DNA of 64,000 nucleotides from positions 27,979,746 through 28,043,745 of the forward strand of contig NC_079427.1 of assembly GCF_026213295.1 (NCBI RefSeq). Reading direction: 5' to 3'. The translations under genes and the position numbers were made by a program. The DNA comes from Gadus chalcogrammus (Eukaryota; Chordata; Actinopteri; Gadiformes; Gadidae). Within the stretch, counting starts at the first letter, position 1. Every line of letters begins with the position of its first letter. This document shows, one piece after another, positions 32,920 to 45,017 of this stretch. The notes under the pieces are model-generated. The model did no database searches and had not been told where the DNA came from. It saw only the letters and a list, made by a program, of their open reading frames with translations.

Positions 32920-35900
32920 TCTCCTGGAACCGTCACCTTATCGTGGTGGAGAGGTTTGCGTGTCCTCTGTGAAACCTGAGAGCTGTGTTGTCTGGAGCCT
33001 TGTGCTCCTGGTAGGGTCTCTCATGGCAGAGTGGTCTCAGGTGAGGGGCCAGACTAAGAATGGTTCAAAAAACTCAATGAAGAACGAAAAAAAGAGGGAG
33101 ATGTGACCCGGCCCGGAGGAAGCCCCGGGGCCCCCGTCTGGAGCCAGGCCCAGAGGAGGGCTCGATGGCGAGCGCCTGGTGGCCGGATTTGCCACGGTAG
33201 CTACCGGTCGGGCACAGCCCGAACAAACTACGTGGCACCCCCCCTCTCTTCATCCCATGGGCCCACCAGCCTGTGGGAAGACCCGTTGGGGGTCGGGTGC
33301 GCAGCCACATGGGTGGCAGCGAAGGTCAGGGGTCTCGACGGACCAGACCCCGGGCGGCAGAAGCTGGCTCTGGGGACGTGGAACGTCACCTCGCTGTGGG
33401 GAAAGGAACCGGAGCTTGTGAGGAGGTGGCGCGCTATCAGTAGATCTGGGTGGGGCTTACCTCCACACACAGTCTCAGCTTGGTACCGTGTACTCCTGGA
33501 TAAGGGTTGGACTCTATCTTCTCCGGAGTTGCCGAGGGCGTGAGGCGCCGGGCGGGGTGTGGGGATACTCATAAATCCCCGGCTGAGCGCCGCGGTTTTG
33601 GAGTTACCTCGGTAGACGAGAGGGTCACCTCCCTGCGCCTAAGGGTTGTAGGGGGGGAAAACTCTGACTGTTGTTTGTGCGTATGCACCAAACAGCAGCT
33701 CAGAGTACTCGGCCTTCTTGGAGACCCTGAATGGAGTCCTGTATGGGGCTCCTAGTAGGGACTCCGTAGTTCTGCTGGGAGACTTCAACGCCCACGTGGG
33801 CAACCGATGGAGACACCTGGAGAGGCGTGGTGGGAGGAACGGCCTCCACTGATCTAAACGCCGAGCGGTCGTTTGTTATTGGACTTCTGTGCTAGTCATG
33901 GATTATCCATAACAAACACCATGTTCGAACATAGGGGTGCTCATAAGTGTACCTGGTACCAGAGTACCCTAGGCCGAAGATCGATGATCGATTTCGTGAT
34001 CGTGTCATCTGATCTGAGGCCGCATGTTTTGGACACTCGGGTAAAGAGAGGGGCGGACACTGTCCAACCGACCCACCATCTGGTTGTGAGTTGGATCAGG
34101 GAATGGGGGAAATTTCCGGATAGACCTGGTAAGCCCAAACGAGTAGTGCGGGTGAACTGGGAACGTCTGGAGGAGGCCCCGCCCTAGGTTATCTTCAACT
34201 CACACCTCGGCGGAGCTTTTCTGGCATTCTGTGGAGGTTGGGGGCATTGAGCCGGAGTGGGCGGTGTTCAAAGCCTCCATTGCTGAAGCTGCGGTGGTTA
34301 GCTGTGGCCTCAGGGTCTTAGGCTCCTCAAGGGGCGGTAACCCCTCGGACACCGTGGTGGACACTGGTGGTCAGGGAAGCCGTCCGATTGAAGAAGGAGG
34401 CCTTCCGGGATATGATATCCTGGAGGACTCCTGACTCGGTTGCCAGGGTACCGACAGGCTCGAAGGGCTGCAGCGGCTGCCGTGTCGGAGGCTAAGCAGC
34501 GGGTGTGGGAGAAGTTCGGACGAGGCCATGGAGAAGGAATTTCGGTCGGCACCAAAGTGTTTCTGGAAGACTATCCGGCACCTCAGGAGGAAACGGGGAA
34601 CCATCCAAGCTGTGTACAGTAAGGATGGGACTCTGTTGACCTCAACTGAGGAGGTCGTCGGACGTTGGATAGGAACACTTTGAGGAACTCCTGAATCCGA
34701 ATAACACGCCCTCTATGTTGGAGGCAGAGCTCGAGGTTGATGGTGTTTCGTCGTCCAATTTCCCTGGTGGAGGTCACTGAGGTAGTCAAACATCTCCGCA
34801 GTGGCAAAGCCCCAGGGATTGATGAGATCCAGCCAGAAATGCTAAAGGCTCTGGGTGTTGAGGGGCTGTCATGGTTGACACGCCTATTCAACATCGCGTG
34901 GGAGTCGGGTACAGTGCCAAAGGAGTGGCAAACCGGGGTGGTGGTTCCCCTGTTCAAAAAGGGGGACCAGAGAGTGTGTGCCAATTACCGGGGTATCACA
35001 CTTCTCAGCCTCCCTGGTAAAGTCTACTCCAAGGTGCTGAAAGGAGGGTTCGGCCGATCGTCGAACCTCAGATTGAAGAGGAACAATGCGGTTTTCGCCC
35101 CGGACGTGGAACTACGGACCAGCTCTTCACTCTCGCAAGGATCCTGGAGGGGGCCTGGGAGTATGCCCATCCGGTCTACATGTGTTTTGTGGATCTGGAG
35201 AAGGCGTATGACCGGGTCCCCCGGAGAAAACTGTGGGAGGTGCTGCGGGAGTATGGGGTAAGGGGGTTCTATCCTCAGGGCCATCCAATCTTTGTACTCC
35301 CAAAGCGAGAGCTGTGTTCGTGTTCTCGGCAGCCAGTCAGTTTCGTTCTCAGTGGGTGCTGGTCTCCGCCAGGGCTGCGCCTTGTCACCAATCCTGTTTG
35401 TGATATACATGGACAGGATATCGAGGCGTAGTCGTGGTGGGGAGGGGTTGCAGTTCGGTGGTCTGAGGATCTCGTCACTGCCTTTTTGCAGATGATGTGG
35501 TCCTCATTGGATCATCGGCCTGTGACCTTCAGCACTCACTGGATCGGCTGGCGGCCGGAGTGTGAAGCGGCTGGGATGAGGATCAGCACCGCTAAATCTG
35601 AGGCCATGACTCTTAGCAGGAAACCGGTGGATTGCTTACTCCGGGTAGGAAATGAGTCCTTAGCCCAAGTGAAGGAGTTCAAGTACCTCGGGGTCTTGTT
35701 CGCGAGTGAGGGTACCATGGAGCGTGAGATTGGCCGGAGAATCGGAGCAGCGGGGGCGGTATTGCGTTCGCTTTACCGCACCGTTGTAACGAAAAGAGAG
35801 CTGAGCCGCAAGGCAAAGCTCTCGATCTACCGGTCGATCTTCGTTCCTATCCTCACCTATGGTCATGAGGGCTGGGTGATGACCGAAAGACGAGATCGCG

Positions 35901-36297
35901 GGTACAAGCGGCCGAGATGAGTTTTCTCAGAAGGGTGGCTGGCGTCTCCCTTAGGGATAGGGTGAGAAGCTCAGCCATCCGTGAGGAACTCGGATTAGAG
36001 CCGCTGCTCCTTTACTTAGAAAGGAGTCAGCTGAGGTGGTTCGGGCATCTGGTAAGGATGCCCACTGGGCGCCTTCCTTGGGAGGTGTTTCAGGCACGTC
36101 CAGTGGGGAGGAGACCTCGGGGAAGACCCAGGACTAGGTGGAGAGATGATATCTCAACACTGGCCTGGAACGCCTCGGGATCCCCCCGTCAGAGCTGGTC
36201 AATGTGGCCCGGGAAGGGGAAGTCTGGGGCTCCCTGCTTGAGCTGCTCCCCCCGCGACCCGACCCCGGATAAGCGGACGGAAATGAGATGAGATGAG
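32920..36297 (+). mobile_element. RTE/Rex3-type LINE, nearly full length, frameshifted
   Basis: Starts with the 5' motif ATCGTGGTGGAGAGGTTTGCG. Endonuclease: LALGTWNVTSLWGKE at 33361, [12 protein letters not shown] at 33770, then LLDFCASHGLSITNTMF and SMIDFVIVSSDLRPHVLD. RT: LRSGKAPGIDEIQPEML at 34795, VVPLFKKGDQRVCANYRGI at 34940, CFVDLEKAYDRVPRRKLW at 35180, GLRQGCALSPILFVIYMD at 35375, FADDVVLIGSS at 35485, EFKYLGVLFASEG at 35680. C-terminus: RWFGHLVRM, RPRGRPRTRWRDD. The 3' tail is a short GAGAT microsatellite at 36283-36297, typical of RTE elements. At least six frameshifts separate the blocks. Confidence 0.92.
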
Positions 36298-36300
36298 ACT

Positions 36301-37170
36301 GTAAACACATAATCAAATGTCAATTAAATCAAGTGCGAAAAAACCAAGCCACACTCCTCATCACAATCGTTGTCCGTTACTCTTGATGCTTTTCATGACA
36401 AATCAGGCATTAAAAAGGGGTTATGTTCAAGAACATTTTACGTGGGTGATTACAAACTGATTATCCAAGGCGTTCTCGTCAGTCTTATTACCGTAACCCT
36501 ATAAATACAGAGGTGAGCGCCGTGGTAATGCTGCACCATATTGCACTTCTGGCGGACCATGCAAATGGCAGGATTCGGAGGGAGAGGGTATTTAGGGACC
36601 CATAACGATTTATTGGTAGGCTACATAAAAATATGTAACTCTATGTCAGACCACTTCTTTTTTTAATTCTGGGACAGTGCGCTCCGTGCTACTGACAGAG
36701 TTCACTGCTGCAGCAACATGTTGCCACTCACTCTGCTTTTTGTTGTTGGCGATCCCAATCCCGTGACCGCCGAACAAAACTACCTTTCGGGCCTCCATCT
36801 CACCCACAAGTGTCTCCACTTCAACCTCCGTGAAATTTCGCTTTTTTTGATTTTCTCAGTACTTCTGCCATTGTTTCCAACAAGACATAATACCGGCATC
36901 TGAGTCTGTTTTATATGCAGATCGCATTCATGAGGTCATTTGCATTGACCATTTATGGTTAAAAAGGGGCGTGTAGAGGGCGGAACGTGAAGCTGATTCA
37001 GCTGCGCACAATTGTAGTCAGTATGTGATTTATAAAGCAAAGATTGCGTACAGGTGTGCGTACGCATTGTTTTATAAATCTGAATTTTTTTGGCGCACGC
37101 AAAACTTGGCTTCTGGGCGTACGCACATTTTTTAGTAACGATCCCACGCACATTTTTGTAAATGAGACCC
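36301..37170 (-). mobile_element. Harbinger element A, truncated, Myb-like ORF
   Basis: The right end is TTTGTAAATGAGACCC followed by CAG; read inverted it matches 44715-45595. The minus strand from ATG at 36871 encodes a Myb/SANT-like protein: after one frameshift it reads FTEVEVETLVGEMEARK, SEWQHVAAAVNSVSS and TVPELKK. The other end stops at the 3' tail of the RTE LINE. Confidence 0.75.
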
Positions 37171-37451
37171 CAGGGGCCTCATGTACTAAGACTTGCGTGG
37201 ATTTCATACTGAAACTTGGCGTACGCCAAAACCCAGAAACTGTCTTACGCACAAATAAATTCAGATGTATCAAAGTGTGCGAACGCATGGATCCAAGCAT
37301 GTTTCTTTTGTACATCTCGATCAACGTGGAATTGAGCGCACATGCCGAGGTGCCAAACTCCTCCCTGTCCACGCCCTCATTTAAATATGCAATTTCATTT
37401 AAATAGGCCTCTGGACCTGAGATTCACCTCTTAATCCGATCACCTGGCACC

Positions 37452-37720
37452 ATGAACAGAGGCAAAAAACGAAACTTCACGGAGTTTGAGCTCGAGATTT
37501 TGCTCCACGAGGTAGAAATGCGCAAGCATATGCTATTGGAACCCTGTCAACAGAGATAAATGCAAAACAAAAGAGAAGTGAGTGGGAGTGTGTTTGCGAG
37601 GCCGTCAATGCAGTGGGGTCTCAGCAGCGCACACACTCTGAAATTAAAAAAAAGTGGTCAGACCTTCACCTCAGTGGAGGTGAAGCGGAGGGTTTCTGCC
37701 CACCGCCGAAGCGTGACCGC
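37452..37720 (+). pseudogene. Myb/SANT-like DNA-binding protein of Harbinger B
   Basis: ATG at 37452: MNRGKKRNFTEFELEILLHEVEMRKH, then after a one-base frameshift near 37540 SEWECVCEAVNAV and HSEIKKKWSDLHLS, the three-helix Myb-like domain (Trp and WSDL positions kept). Such proteins partner Harbinger transposases in DNA recognition. Confidence 0.75.
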
Positions 37721-38173
37721 AACAGGTGGGGGGACGGGAGTGGGGGAACTCTCCCCCTTCGATTTGAGAGTGGCCGCTTTGATCGGTGACACCAGTGGCG
37801 TAGCCAGAAACTAGTGGTGTTCCTGTTTTTTTTTTCAAATTTATTAACTCCAAAATAATACATTAACCATGAATTTTAACAGAGAACAAATGCAACCGCT
37901 GCAAAACATAAAGGGACGCAGTGCCCAGAGATGAAGAACACATAGAACGTGTGTGCATACTCATGGAGCCATACTATTACGCATGGTTAACAAACCCATT
38001 TAATCAGTATCTGAACAACACCGATGCTGGGTTAAGAATGTAACGTATTTGCTGCTATATTTGCGCTGCAACTGAATTCACAGGGCAACGCGGCGTGGCT
38101 CGGCTTTGAATGCATTAATTATCTCATATTAATGCATTAATGCATATGAGGCCGGTCTGGACTCATATTAATC

Positions 38174-38536
38174 TCATATGATGATTCCGTCCCACACAGC
38201 TGGCATGGCTCGGCTCAGGGTGGACTGGCACACTCCTGACCGATCGGCCAGCTCCCGCTGGAAGGCCCCTGTTGCCAGGAACCCCAGCGTGGTCAGCACC
38301 TGTGTGGGCACGGACAACCCCTGGCTCCTGGCTGTGTGGCGCTCTAGGGCCGGCCGCAGCTCTGTGCACAGCTCCAGTAATACTGGCCTGGGGAAATGAA
38401 ATCGGCTCATGAGCCAATCATCATCTTTTGCGAGTAAGTCCTCGCGTTCCCTAAATATACGTTCCCTTCGGATTTGACCATTTGCGATGTCCTCTAACAA
38501 CGCTAACGCAGCCATTTTTAAAACAATTTTCTTCAT
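38174..38536 (-). CDS. HARBI1-like transposase, N-terminal fragment
   Basis: 120-residue frame. Residues 30-60 contain REDLLAKDDDWLMSRFHFPR, the conserved HARBI1 start; residues 75-115 hold the helix-turn-helix LTTLGFLATGAFQRELADRS and STLSRAMPAVWDGII. In intact transposases the DDE nuclease domain follows; here the frame ends in a repetitive ATATGAG stretch at 38100-38175 and the nuclease is missing. It may still bind DNA if made. Confidence 0.8.
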   Translation of the reverse strand: MKKIVLKMAALALLEDIANGQIRRERIFREREDLLAKDDDWLMSRFHFPRPVLLELCTELRPALERHTARSQGLSVPTQVLTTLGFLATGAFQRELADRSGVCQSTLSRAMPAVWDGIII

Positions 38537-38843
38537 CCATTGCGCATGCTTTTATAGCCACCCATATAATTGCAAGGTGTGTTAATTGTTCATTAGTGTG
38601 TCTCTGATGTGCAAATCACTCTGAGTCATTGTTTTCACCTTTTTTTCCCAGTTTCCCAGCGTCACCTCTAAGTGTCGCCAAAGGAACAATAGCTGTAGAA
38701 ACGTGCGTACGACAGCTCTGGAGCTGGCGTGGGGACCGCACATTTTTACGGTCATTTCACGTTTTGTACATCTGAACGTGAGCGTGGAAAAGAACGTACG
38801 CCACGTTTTTGTGCATACGCAACCTTAGTACATGAGGCCCCAG

Positions 38844-39153
38844 GTCTTTTGATTCCAGCTGAAATGAGAAAATGACATGATAAAGCATGAGTGTAAGGTG
38901 GCACTGTTTGATAAATATGATTCATTGCATCAGAGAAGCCAGCTCAACAGATATTTTCAAAGGAAACTTAAAACTTATATCTTTAGCCTAGCATTTAAAT
39001 AGCTTTGCAATGTTCTCTGCTGCTTTTAATTTAATAAATATAATTACCTTGTTTGACTGACATTTACCTTCTCATTGTTTTATTTGTTTTATTTACTTAT
39101 TTATCAGTTTATTTCTGCTCTCTGGTTGGAAAAGTGCTAAACACATTGAGTTA

Positions 39154-39185
<32 letters not shown>
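38844..39185 (+). mobile_element. LINE 3' remnant with (TTA)n tail
   Basis: FKGNLKLISLA-type C-terminal trace at about 38955, GGAAAAGTGCTAAACAC and a (TTA)n tail at 39151-39185, as in L2 3' ends. Confidence 0.6.
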
Positions 39186-39520
39186 ACCACATAACGTAAC
39201 AGAAAGCATCACTTGCAAATGAATGACTAACCTTGTGTTGTGGATGGTGTCATCTCAGACACCATCCACAACGTTTGCAGCAAACTGGACATAATAAACG
39301 TATTGTCAGCCAGATAAACTAGACATTAACTTTTACCAGATAAAAATGTGTTGGTGCTATCGCAGTCAGAAGATGTTTGTTTGTCTTCCAATGTCCATAT
39401 GAATGTGTACCGCAACAAATTATGAACTCAACCCTGAATTGGACTGAATTGTAAAGTCCCCTAAATTTCTCCCAAAAATACTGTTGGTGTAACTCAAAAA
39501 GACTGTATATAATAGATATT
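39186..39520. other. Intergenic; contains a perfect hairpin
   Basis: GTTGTGGATGGTGTC at 39237-39251 pairs exactly with 39258-39272 across a 6-base loop. No gene seen. Confidence 0.6.
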
Positions 39521-39768
39521 AAAGGGGTGATATTATGCCACCAGTGGTGAGTTCGATTAGCCGTTACAAGCTATTTGAAATTCTGCATTTTCCTGTTTTA
39601 GTGACCACCTAGATGTAGTCTACCAGCCTACCCAGTGCACTGTAGAAAATGTTGTTTTTCTATCCATCTTACATGAAGGTGGACAGTCCCACTTGTGATG
39701 TCACTAAATACAGGAAAATGCAGAATGGCTTATCACACTCACCCTGTGGCCTGAAATGACCCCTTTCA
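39521..39768. mobile_element. Small fold-back MITE
   Basis: AAAGGGGTGATATTATG at the left and ...GAAATGACCCCTTT at the right are inverted; inside, TTCTGCATTTTCCTG (39583) is inverted again near 39710-39726. About 250 bp; no TSD assigned. Confidence 0.6.
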
Positions 39769-40352
39769 AACTGACTTTCGATATGTGTCATTTGGATGAA
39801 GCAATTGCGTATTTTTCTTCACCAAAACAAAAGCAACTACGAAACAAGTAGGCCTACTAGTTAGATTTGCATCCCTTATAATATATATGATTACACATTA
39901 TAAATCAATGCTGAAGAATAAACAAAACACTTAAAAAAGAAAATAAAAGTTTATAAAAATAAACTTTTATTTATATGTGGTCGAGACGGATGACAAAATT
40001 CTTAGTCTGGACAGCTCTTGCATTTTTCTGTAAAGCAGATTACCAGTTATCATTTTTTTTATTAAATAACAACAATGCATTGATTCATAAAGTAGGAACC
40101 GCTAAACACACCTTTAAAGAAACATTACTTTGTTCATCTGGTCTTGCAACATGCTCCTCACTACTGCAAAGTTTAGGTTTACATGATTAACACTTCTTTG
40201 TTAAAGGTACATATGTATATTATTTATAGGTATTGCGCCAGCCTCCTTGGCTATTATCAAACATATTGTAAGACATGACGTGAAACTTAGGGGAATTATT
40301 ATAGAATAGCCTCCAAGTTGGATCAATCTGTTCACGGTGGACTGTTCAAAAC
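39769..40352. other. Downstream flank of the odorant-receptor gene
   Basis: AT-rich sequence without a recognised gene. A strand-symmetric TTTATAAAAATAAACTTTTATTTATA stretch lies at 39950-39976. Poly-A signals for the receptor could be anywhere in this AT-rich flank; none can be singled out. Confidence 0.4.
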
Positions 40353-41276
40353 CTACTTGGTCTTTAAGAAACCTCCAAGTCTGTTTCGAACTTTACTGAG
40401 ATTCAGTCCATAAATGAGAGGATTGAGAATAGGAGGAAAGGCAAGAAACTGTACAGCCATTAAGTTCCTGAGATTCTGTGGTACAGATTGTGTTCCATAT
40501 CGAGTGCACAAAAGATCGAACAGTAAGGCAATGGAGACATTTTGTAGACAGAGTAAATGTGGGAGACATGTCTGCATTAACTTTTTCTTCCCTTCTGTGG
40601 ATCTTAAACATGTTTTGACAAGTGTCACATATGTACAAATAATAAACACATAATGGCAAAAGTAGAAAAGGATTGTTATAAAACCAACAATATTGTTGGT
40701 GGTTGTTGAGGTGCAAGAAAGTTTAACAATGGACCAGTTGGCACAATAGGGTTTATCTATGTGAGACCCACATAATTCTAGCATTGATGTCATCAATATT
40801 ACAACAACCTCAAGACACAAGGGTACAACCCAAGACATGCATACTAGAAAGGCAACTCTCTCTTTAGTCATGATTGATAGGTATTCTAGAGGGCGACATA
40901 TAGCCACATGTCTGTCATAAGCCATCAGAGCCAGAATAGAGAAGTCCCCTGCAGCATAGGAGTATATGACAAAGACCTGTACAAGACACTCAGAATAGGA
41001 TATGAGATGAGTAGAGGACAGCAAATCAAAGAAGAATTTGGGGTAAAATCCGGCCGTCCCATAAAGTCCATTGATGCAGAGATTACACAGGAAGATGTAC
41101 ATGGGTTCATGAAGATGTTTGTCTACTATTATGGTAAGAATTAGAGCAATATTGACCAGCAGAATGACAAAATAGCAAAGTAAAGAAAGAAAGAAAAGTG
41201 GGAGTCTCTGGTTCATTGTGTCTTCTAATCCAGACAGAGAAAACATAAAAGATGCATTAAGCATTGCACACATCAT
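40353..41276 (-). CDS. Odorant receptor (fish class A GPCR), intact single exon
   Basis: 307 residues, uninterrupted, the normal length for a fish odorant receptor. N-glycosylation sequon N7-A-S in the extracellular N-terminus; TM1 about 25-51 with the conserved Asn42; HEPMYIFLCNL (56-66) at loop 1/TM2; Cys97 before TM3; MAYDRHVAICRPLEY (118-132), the odorant-receptor form of the DRY motif (Tyr changed to His at 123); Cys169/178/188 in loop 2; basic segment at TM5/6 KTCLRSTEGKKKLMQTCLPHLL; PPILNPLIYGLN (281-292) in TM7; short basic tail. It should bind odorants at the cilia of olfactory neurons and couple to the olfactory G protein. The ATG at 41276 is first, but Met5 (41264) would also fit fish receptors. 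No neighbouring receptors lie in the window. The subfamily is not assigned. Confidence 0.93.
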   Translation of the reverse strand: MMCAMLNASFMFSLSGLEDTMNQRLPLFFLSLLCYFVILLVNIALILTIIVDKHLHEPMYIFLCNLCINGLYGTAGFYPKFFFDLLSSTHLISYSECLVQVFVIYSYAAGDFSILALMAYDRHVAICRPLEYLSIMTKERVAFLVCMSWVVPLCLEVVVILMTSMLELCGSHIDKPYCANWSIVKLSCTSTTTNNIVGFITILFYFCHYVFIICTYVTLVKTCLRSTEGKKKLMQTCLPHLLCLQNVSIALLFDLLCTRYGTQSVPQNLRNLMAVQFLAFPPILNPLIYGLNLSKVRNRLGGFLKTK

Positions 41277-42594
41277 TACATTTCATAAATTATGTATTGA
41301 CTATTACACATATCGATACAGATCGTAAATGATGTATTCATCTTTACACATATCAATTTGAGAAAGAAAACTGTTCATACTCAACAAATCGAAATCTTGT
41401 AACTCATATTATACTCCTTAGACATGCAAAATGCTAACATATCTAATATATGGTTTGAGGCCATCCATCACCGCATTCAACACCTTTTATTCATTTCTTG
41501 AAACGCATCCAGTAAATTATTACTGCCTCTTCTTAAACAAAAGGGGCAGGACCAAGACTCCCCATTGGCTACATCTTGGTTCTCCTAATTCAAATTGTCA
41601 ATATCGTTTTCAGAACCTAGTTATGCAACAATCTTACATTGAATGAATACAATGTATTAACACAATAATAAATCTTCTCATCATCTTGAAACGATGTGAA
41701 AGTTTGACATTTTTATGTAAATCTTTACAGTCGGCTCGAAGCCCAACAAGTAGGCTTAAATGTTCAATAATATATAATCGGATTAGCCACATTAAAACCA
41801 GATCAACTTTATCGTCCTGAAGGAAAATCCCCCCCCCCCCCCCGCCCAAAAAACACAACAACTAAATAACCTATTTCCTCTAGTCCCCACTCACTATAAG
41901 CCTGGACATTAGGTGTGTCTTGTAAAACACAAATGATTCTAGAGTCACTGAGATAATACCAGGACATGTTGCATTTCACCCCTGCATAGCATTAATTAAA
42001 TAGATGTGGAACTTGAAGAGTTATAAAATCTGTAGTTTCAGATACTTATTTTACTCAGAGCTAAGAAGCTCTATAAAAGATGGCTGTGCATAAATCAAAA
42101 ACTAGGCATAAATGAATACCATACAAGTAAAAATGTACTGGACTCGCGATAATTATAATGTGTTTAGGACATACGTACACCTCATGCTTTGTGAGGAAAT
42201 TTTGTATCTATTTCATTCATTACAGAAATGATTATTTGATTATGATAGCATGAAAAATAACAAATGTTTGAAGGGATGGGGAAATGGAAGACTCAATTGT
42301 TATGGAATGGAATGGCAAACTGAAAAACCTAAAATAAATAAATAAATTGACATGTTGTCGTGCAAGTGTATTGAAAGAAGAGGACACGTGAGAAATTTAG
42401 CATTGGTTTGAGTGTGGTTTACATTAAACGCAGTGTTCCTCTAACCGCACAGCAGCCTGTCGGAGTTACCATTTATTTTTACTAAAACCCAGCGTATAAA
42501 TTTGTGATCTAATAACACGGTGTGTGTTATATTTAGATACACATATTCGCCATTAAATATGAGCTTATTAATATGCCTATTAGTAACATATTTA
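41277..42594. other. Upstream flank of the odorant-receptor gene
   Basis: AT-rich, with a 14-C run near 41830-41843. No gene or known repeat recognised. The promoter and any upstream untranslated exon probably lie here but cannot be pinpointed. Confidence 0.4.
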
Positions 42595-43075
42595 ACTCAC
42601 AAGTTCTTGGACCTTTATTAACCCAAACATGTTCCCTATTCTAAAGTTGCAACCTTTTCAAATTTATTTAAGTCATTACAGCATACATAGTTAGAAGACA
42701 GCCAAGTTATCACAAATGCAGGTTTATTTATTTTTAATAGAAAACAGTCAAGCCATTCAGAAAAGACTCAAAATGGCATTCAGGTTACTGCACTGAACCA
42801 AATCAAAGTACAAAGACAAAACCAGGTCCCCTTGTCAATTATTTCATTTTAAGCATTACATAACTATAGTCTTGTGCATCAATGCCAGCTACAACACAGA
42901 TGTGCTTACAATGCATTAAATCAGGAAACAAAAAAAGATAAACATTTAACAGATACATTTATCTCAGACTTAATCAAATTGAACCGAGACAGACCGGATG
43001 TTTTTTTCGTATGTCATGGAAAAGCATTCCCAGTGGTCTATGGCATGGTCTATGGCTGTGGTGGTTGCCACGCCA
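42595..43075. repeat. Merlin left terminal inverted repeat
   Basis: Pairs with 49890-50405 over about 480 bp with indels. The inner end contains an inverted copy of the last codons of the transposase gene. Confidence 0.8.
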
Positions 43076-45017
43076 TTTTTGGTGCACTGCCTGTGTCCGC
43101 GCCCGCCAGAACGACATTGGAAATGACGTAGATACTTTATGATGATTGGATGCGCTAGAGCAGGGGTGCCCAATACTTAGATCGCGATCGACCGGTCGAT
43201 CGCGAAGGTATCGTGGGTAGATCGCATTGCATTGAAGGAACAAAAAAATCATCATTAAAAAAATAGACGTCAGCCTATCATCCATCCCCCCTATGAAATT
43301 TGCGCATGCGCAAACAACGGCGCTAAGTGCGGGAAAGTAAAAAAAAAAGCTTGCGAGTTGCCTAGTTAGCCTCCAATTTTTAGCTCTCGGTTTTTTCTTT
43401 TAATCTTAAGAAAGGGTATAAAAATGAGAGGGGGAGCTGGACCGAGTAAGAAGCCAAAAACGTATCACTTTCATCCGGAATGGGAGGAGGAAATGGGACT
43501 GTCATTTTCGAAGTGCGTTTGCCTCATCTGCCAGTCTACCATCGCAATACCGAAGAAGGGAAATTAGAGCGGCATTTTCGGACTGCTCATAAAAACTACG
43601 ACACCAACTTCCCGCAGAAAAGCGAGCTGAGAAAGAGAAAGGTGAAAGAACTAAAATGCCAGTTGTCAGCCAACTTCAAAAGCCAAAGCCGCTACCGAAG
43701 CATCGTTCCGGGTGAGCCACTTAATCGTTAAGAACAAGAAGTCCTTCCAAGACGGAGAGATGGTAAAAGAGGCATTCGTTGAAGCAGCTGACTCATTGTT
43801 CCGAGACATTAAAAACAAGGCAGAAATATTATCTTCGATCAAAGCTCTCCAGCTGTCAAGAAGTACAGTTACACGGCGTAGTGAAGCCATGGCCAAGGAT
43901 TTGATGCAGCAACTTTGGAAGGACATCGTAGATTGCGAGTGCTTCTCACTGCAGTTGGACGAATCTACGGATGTGAGTGACACAGCCCAGTTGTGCATTT
44001 TTATTCGGATGGTGTTTACTGACATGACTGCAAAAGAGGAGCTGTTAACACTACTGCCCATGAAAGAACACACGCGAGGAGAGGATATATTTCAGTCTTT
44101 CAATAACTTTATCACGAAAACCCAGCTCCCAGTGCACAAATTGGTGTCCATCACCACGGATGGAGCACTAGAGCAATGGTTGGCCGCGTGAATGGATTTA
44201 TTGGAAGTGCAGGGAGGACGATGCTTTCCCGGACTTCCTGAATTACCACTGCATAATACACCAACAAGCGTTATGCGCTAAAATGCTCAACGTGAAAGAG
44301 ATCATGGATGTGGCAATGAAGATCGCCTATTCTATTCGTGCCAGATCTCTTCAAAGACGGCTATTCCGTGCACATCTGGAGCAGGCTGACTGCGACCACT
44401 CTGAGTTGTTGCTACACACTGACGTGAGATGCTTAGTCGAGGGAAATTCCTGCAAAGATTTCGAGAGCTCTGTCCGGAGATTAAGGAGTCTTCCGTGTAG
44501 CTGGACATGCAGAATACAAGCAACTTAATGACAGTCAGTGGCTGTTAGACTTGCCATTTTTAACTGATCTGACAAACCTATTGAATGACCTTAATCTAGA
44601 GCTGCAGGGAAAAGACAAAACAGTGATTTTATGATCAGCTCAGTTAATGCATTCAAAGGAAAGATGCAACATCTCTCCTCAAAGCTGCGGCGCCATGATT
44701 TGGCAAACGTCCAGGGGTCTCATTTATAAAACTGTGCGTGGGATCACTACTAAAAGTGTACGTACTCCCAAAAGCCAAGTTTTTTTGCGTGCGCCAAAAA
44801 ATATTCCGATTTATAAAACCCTGCGTACGCACACCGTACGCAATCTTTTCTTTATAAATCACAAACTGCCTACAAGTGTGCGCAGCTGAATCAGCTTCAC
44901 GTTCCGCCCTGTACACACGCCCCTTTTTAACCATGAATGGTCAATGCAAATGACCTCATGAATTCGATCTGCATATAAATCAGACTCAGATGCAAGTATT
45001 ATGTCTTGTCGGAAACA

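Larger units (their letters stand above)
37174..38840. mobile_element. Harbinger element B, complete ends, TSD CAG
   Basis: TIRs GGGCCTCATGTACTAAG / CTTAGTACATGAGGCCC enclose 1,667 bp; flanking CAG at 37171-37173 and 38841-38843. The plus strand encodes a Myb-like protein and the minus strand the N-terminal part of a HARBI1-type transposase, in convergent orientation. The DDE catalytic part is missing. The left CAG is also the right flank of element A. Confidence 0.88.

Noticed and set aside
33074..36316. Minus-strand ORFs across the RTE LINE
   Set aside because: Antisense of a GC-rich LINE with clear plus-strand endonuclease and RT blocks.
40393..41144. Additional ORFs overlapping the odorant receptor
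   Set aside because: They lie in other frames of the receptor gene and have no domains.
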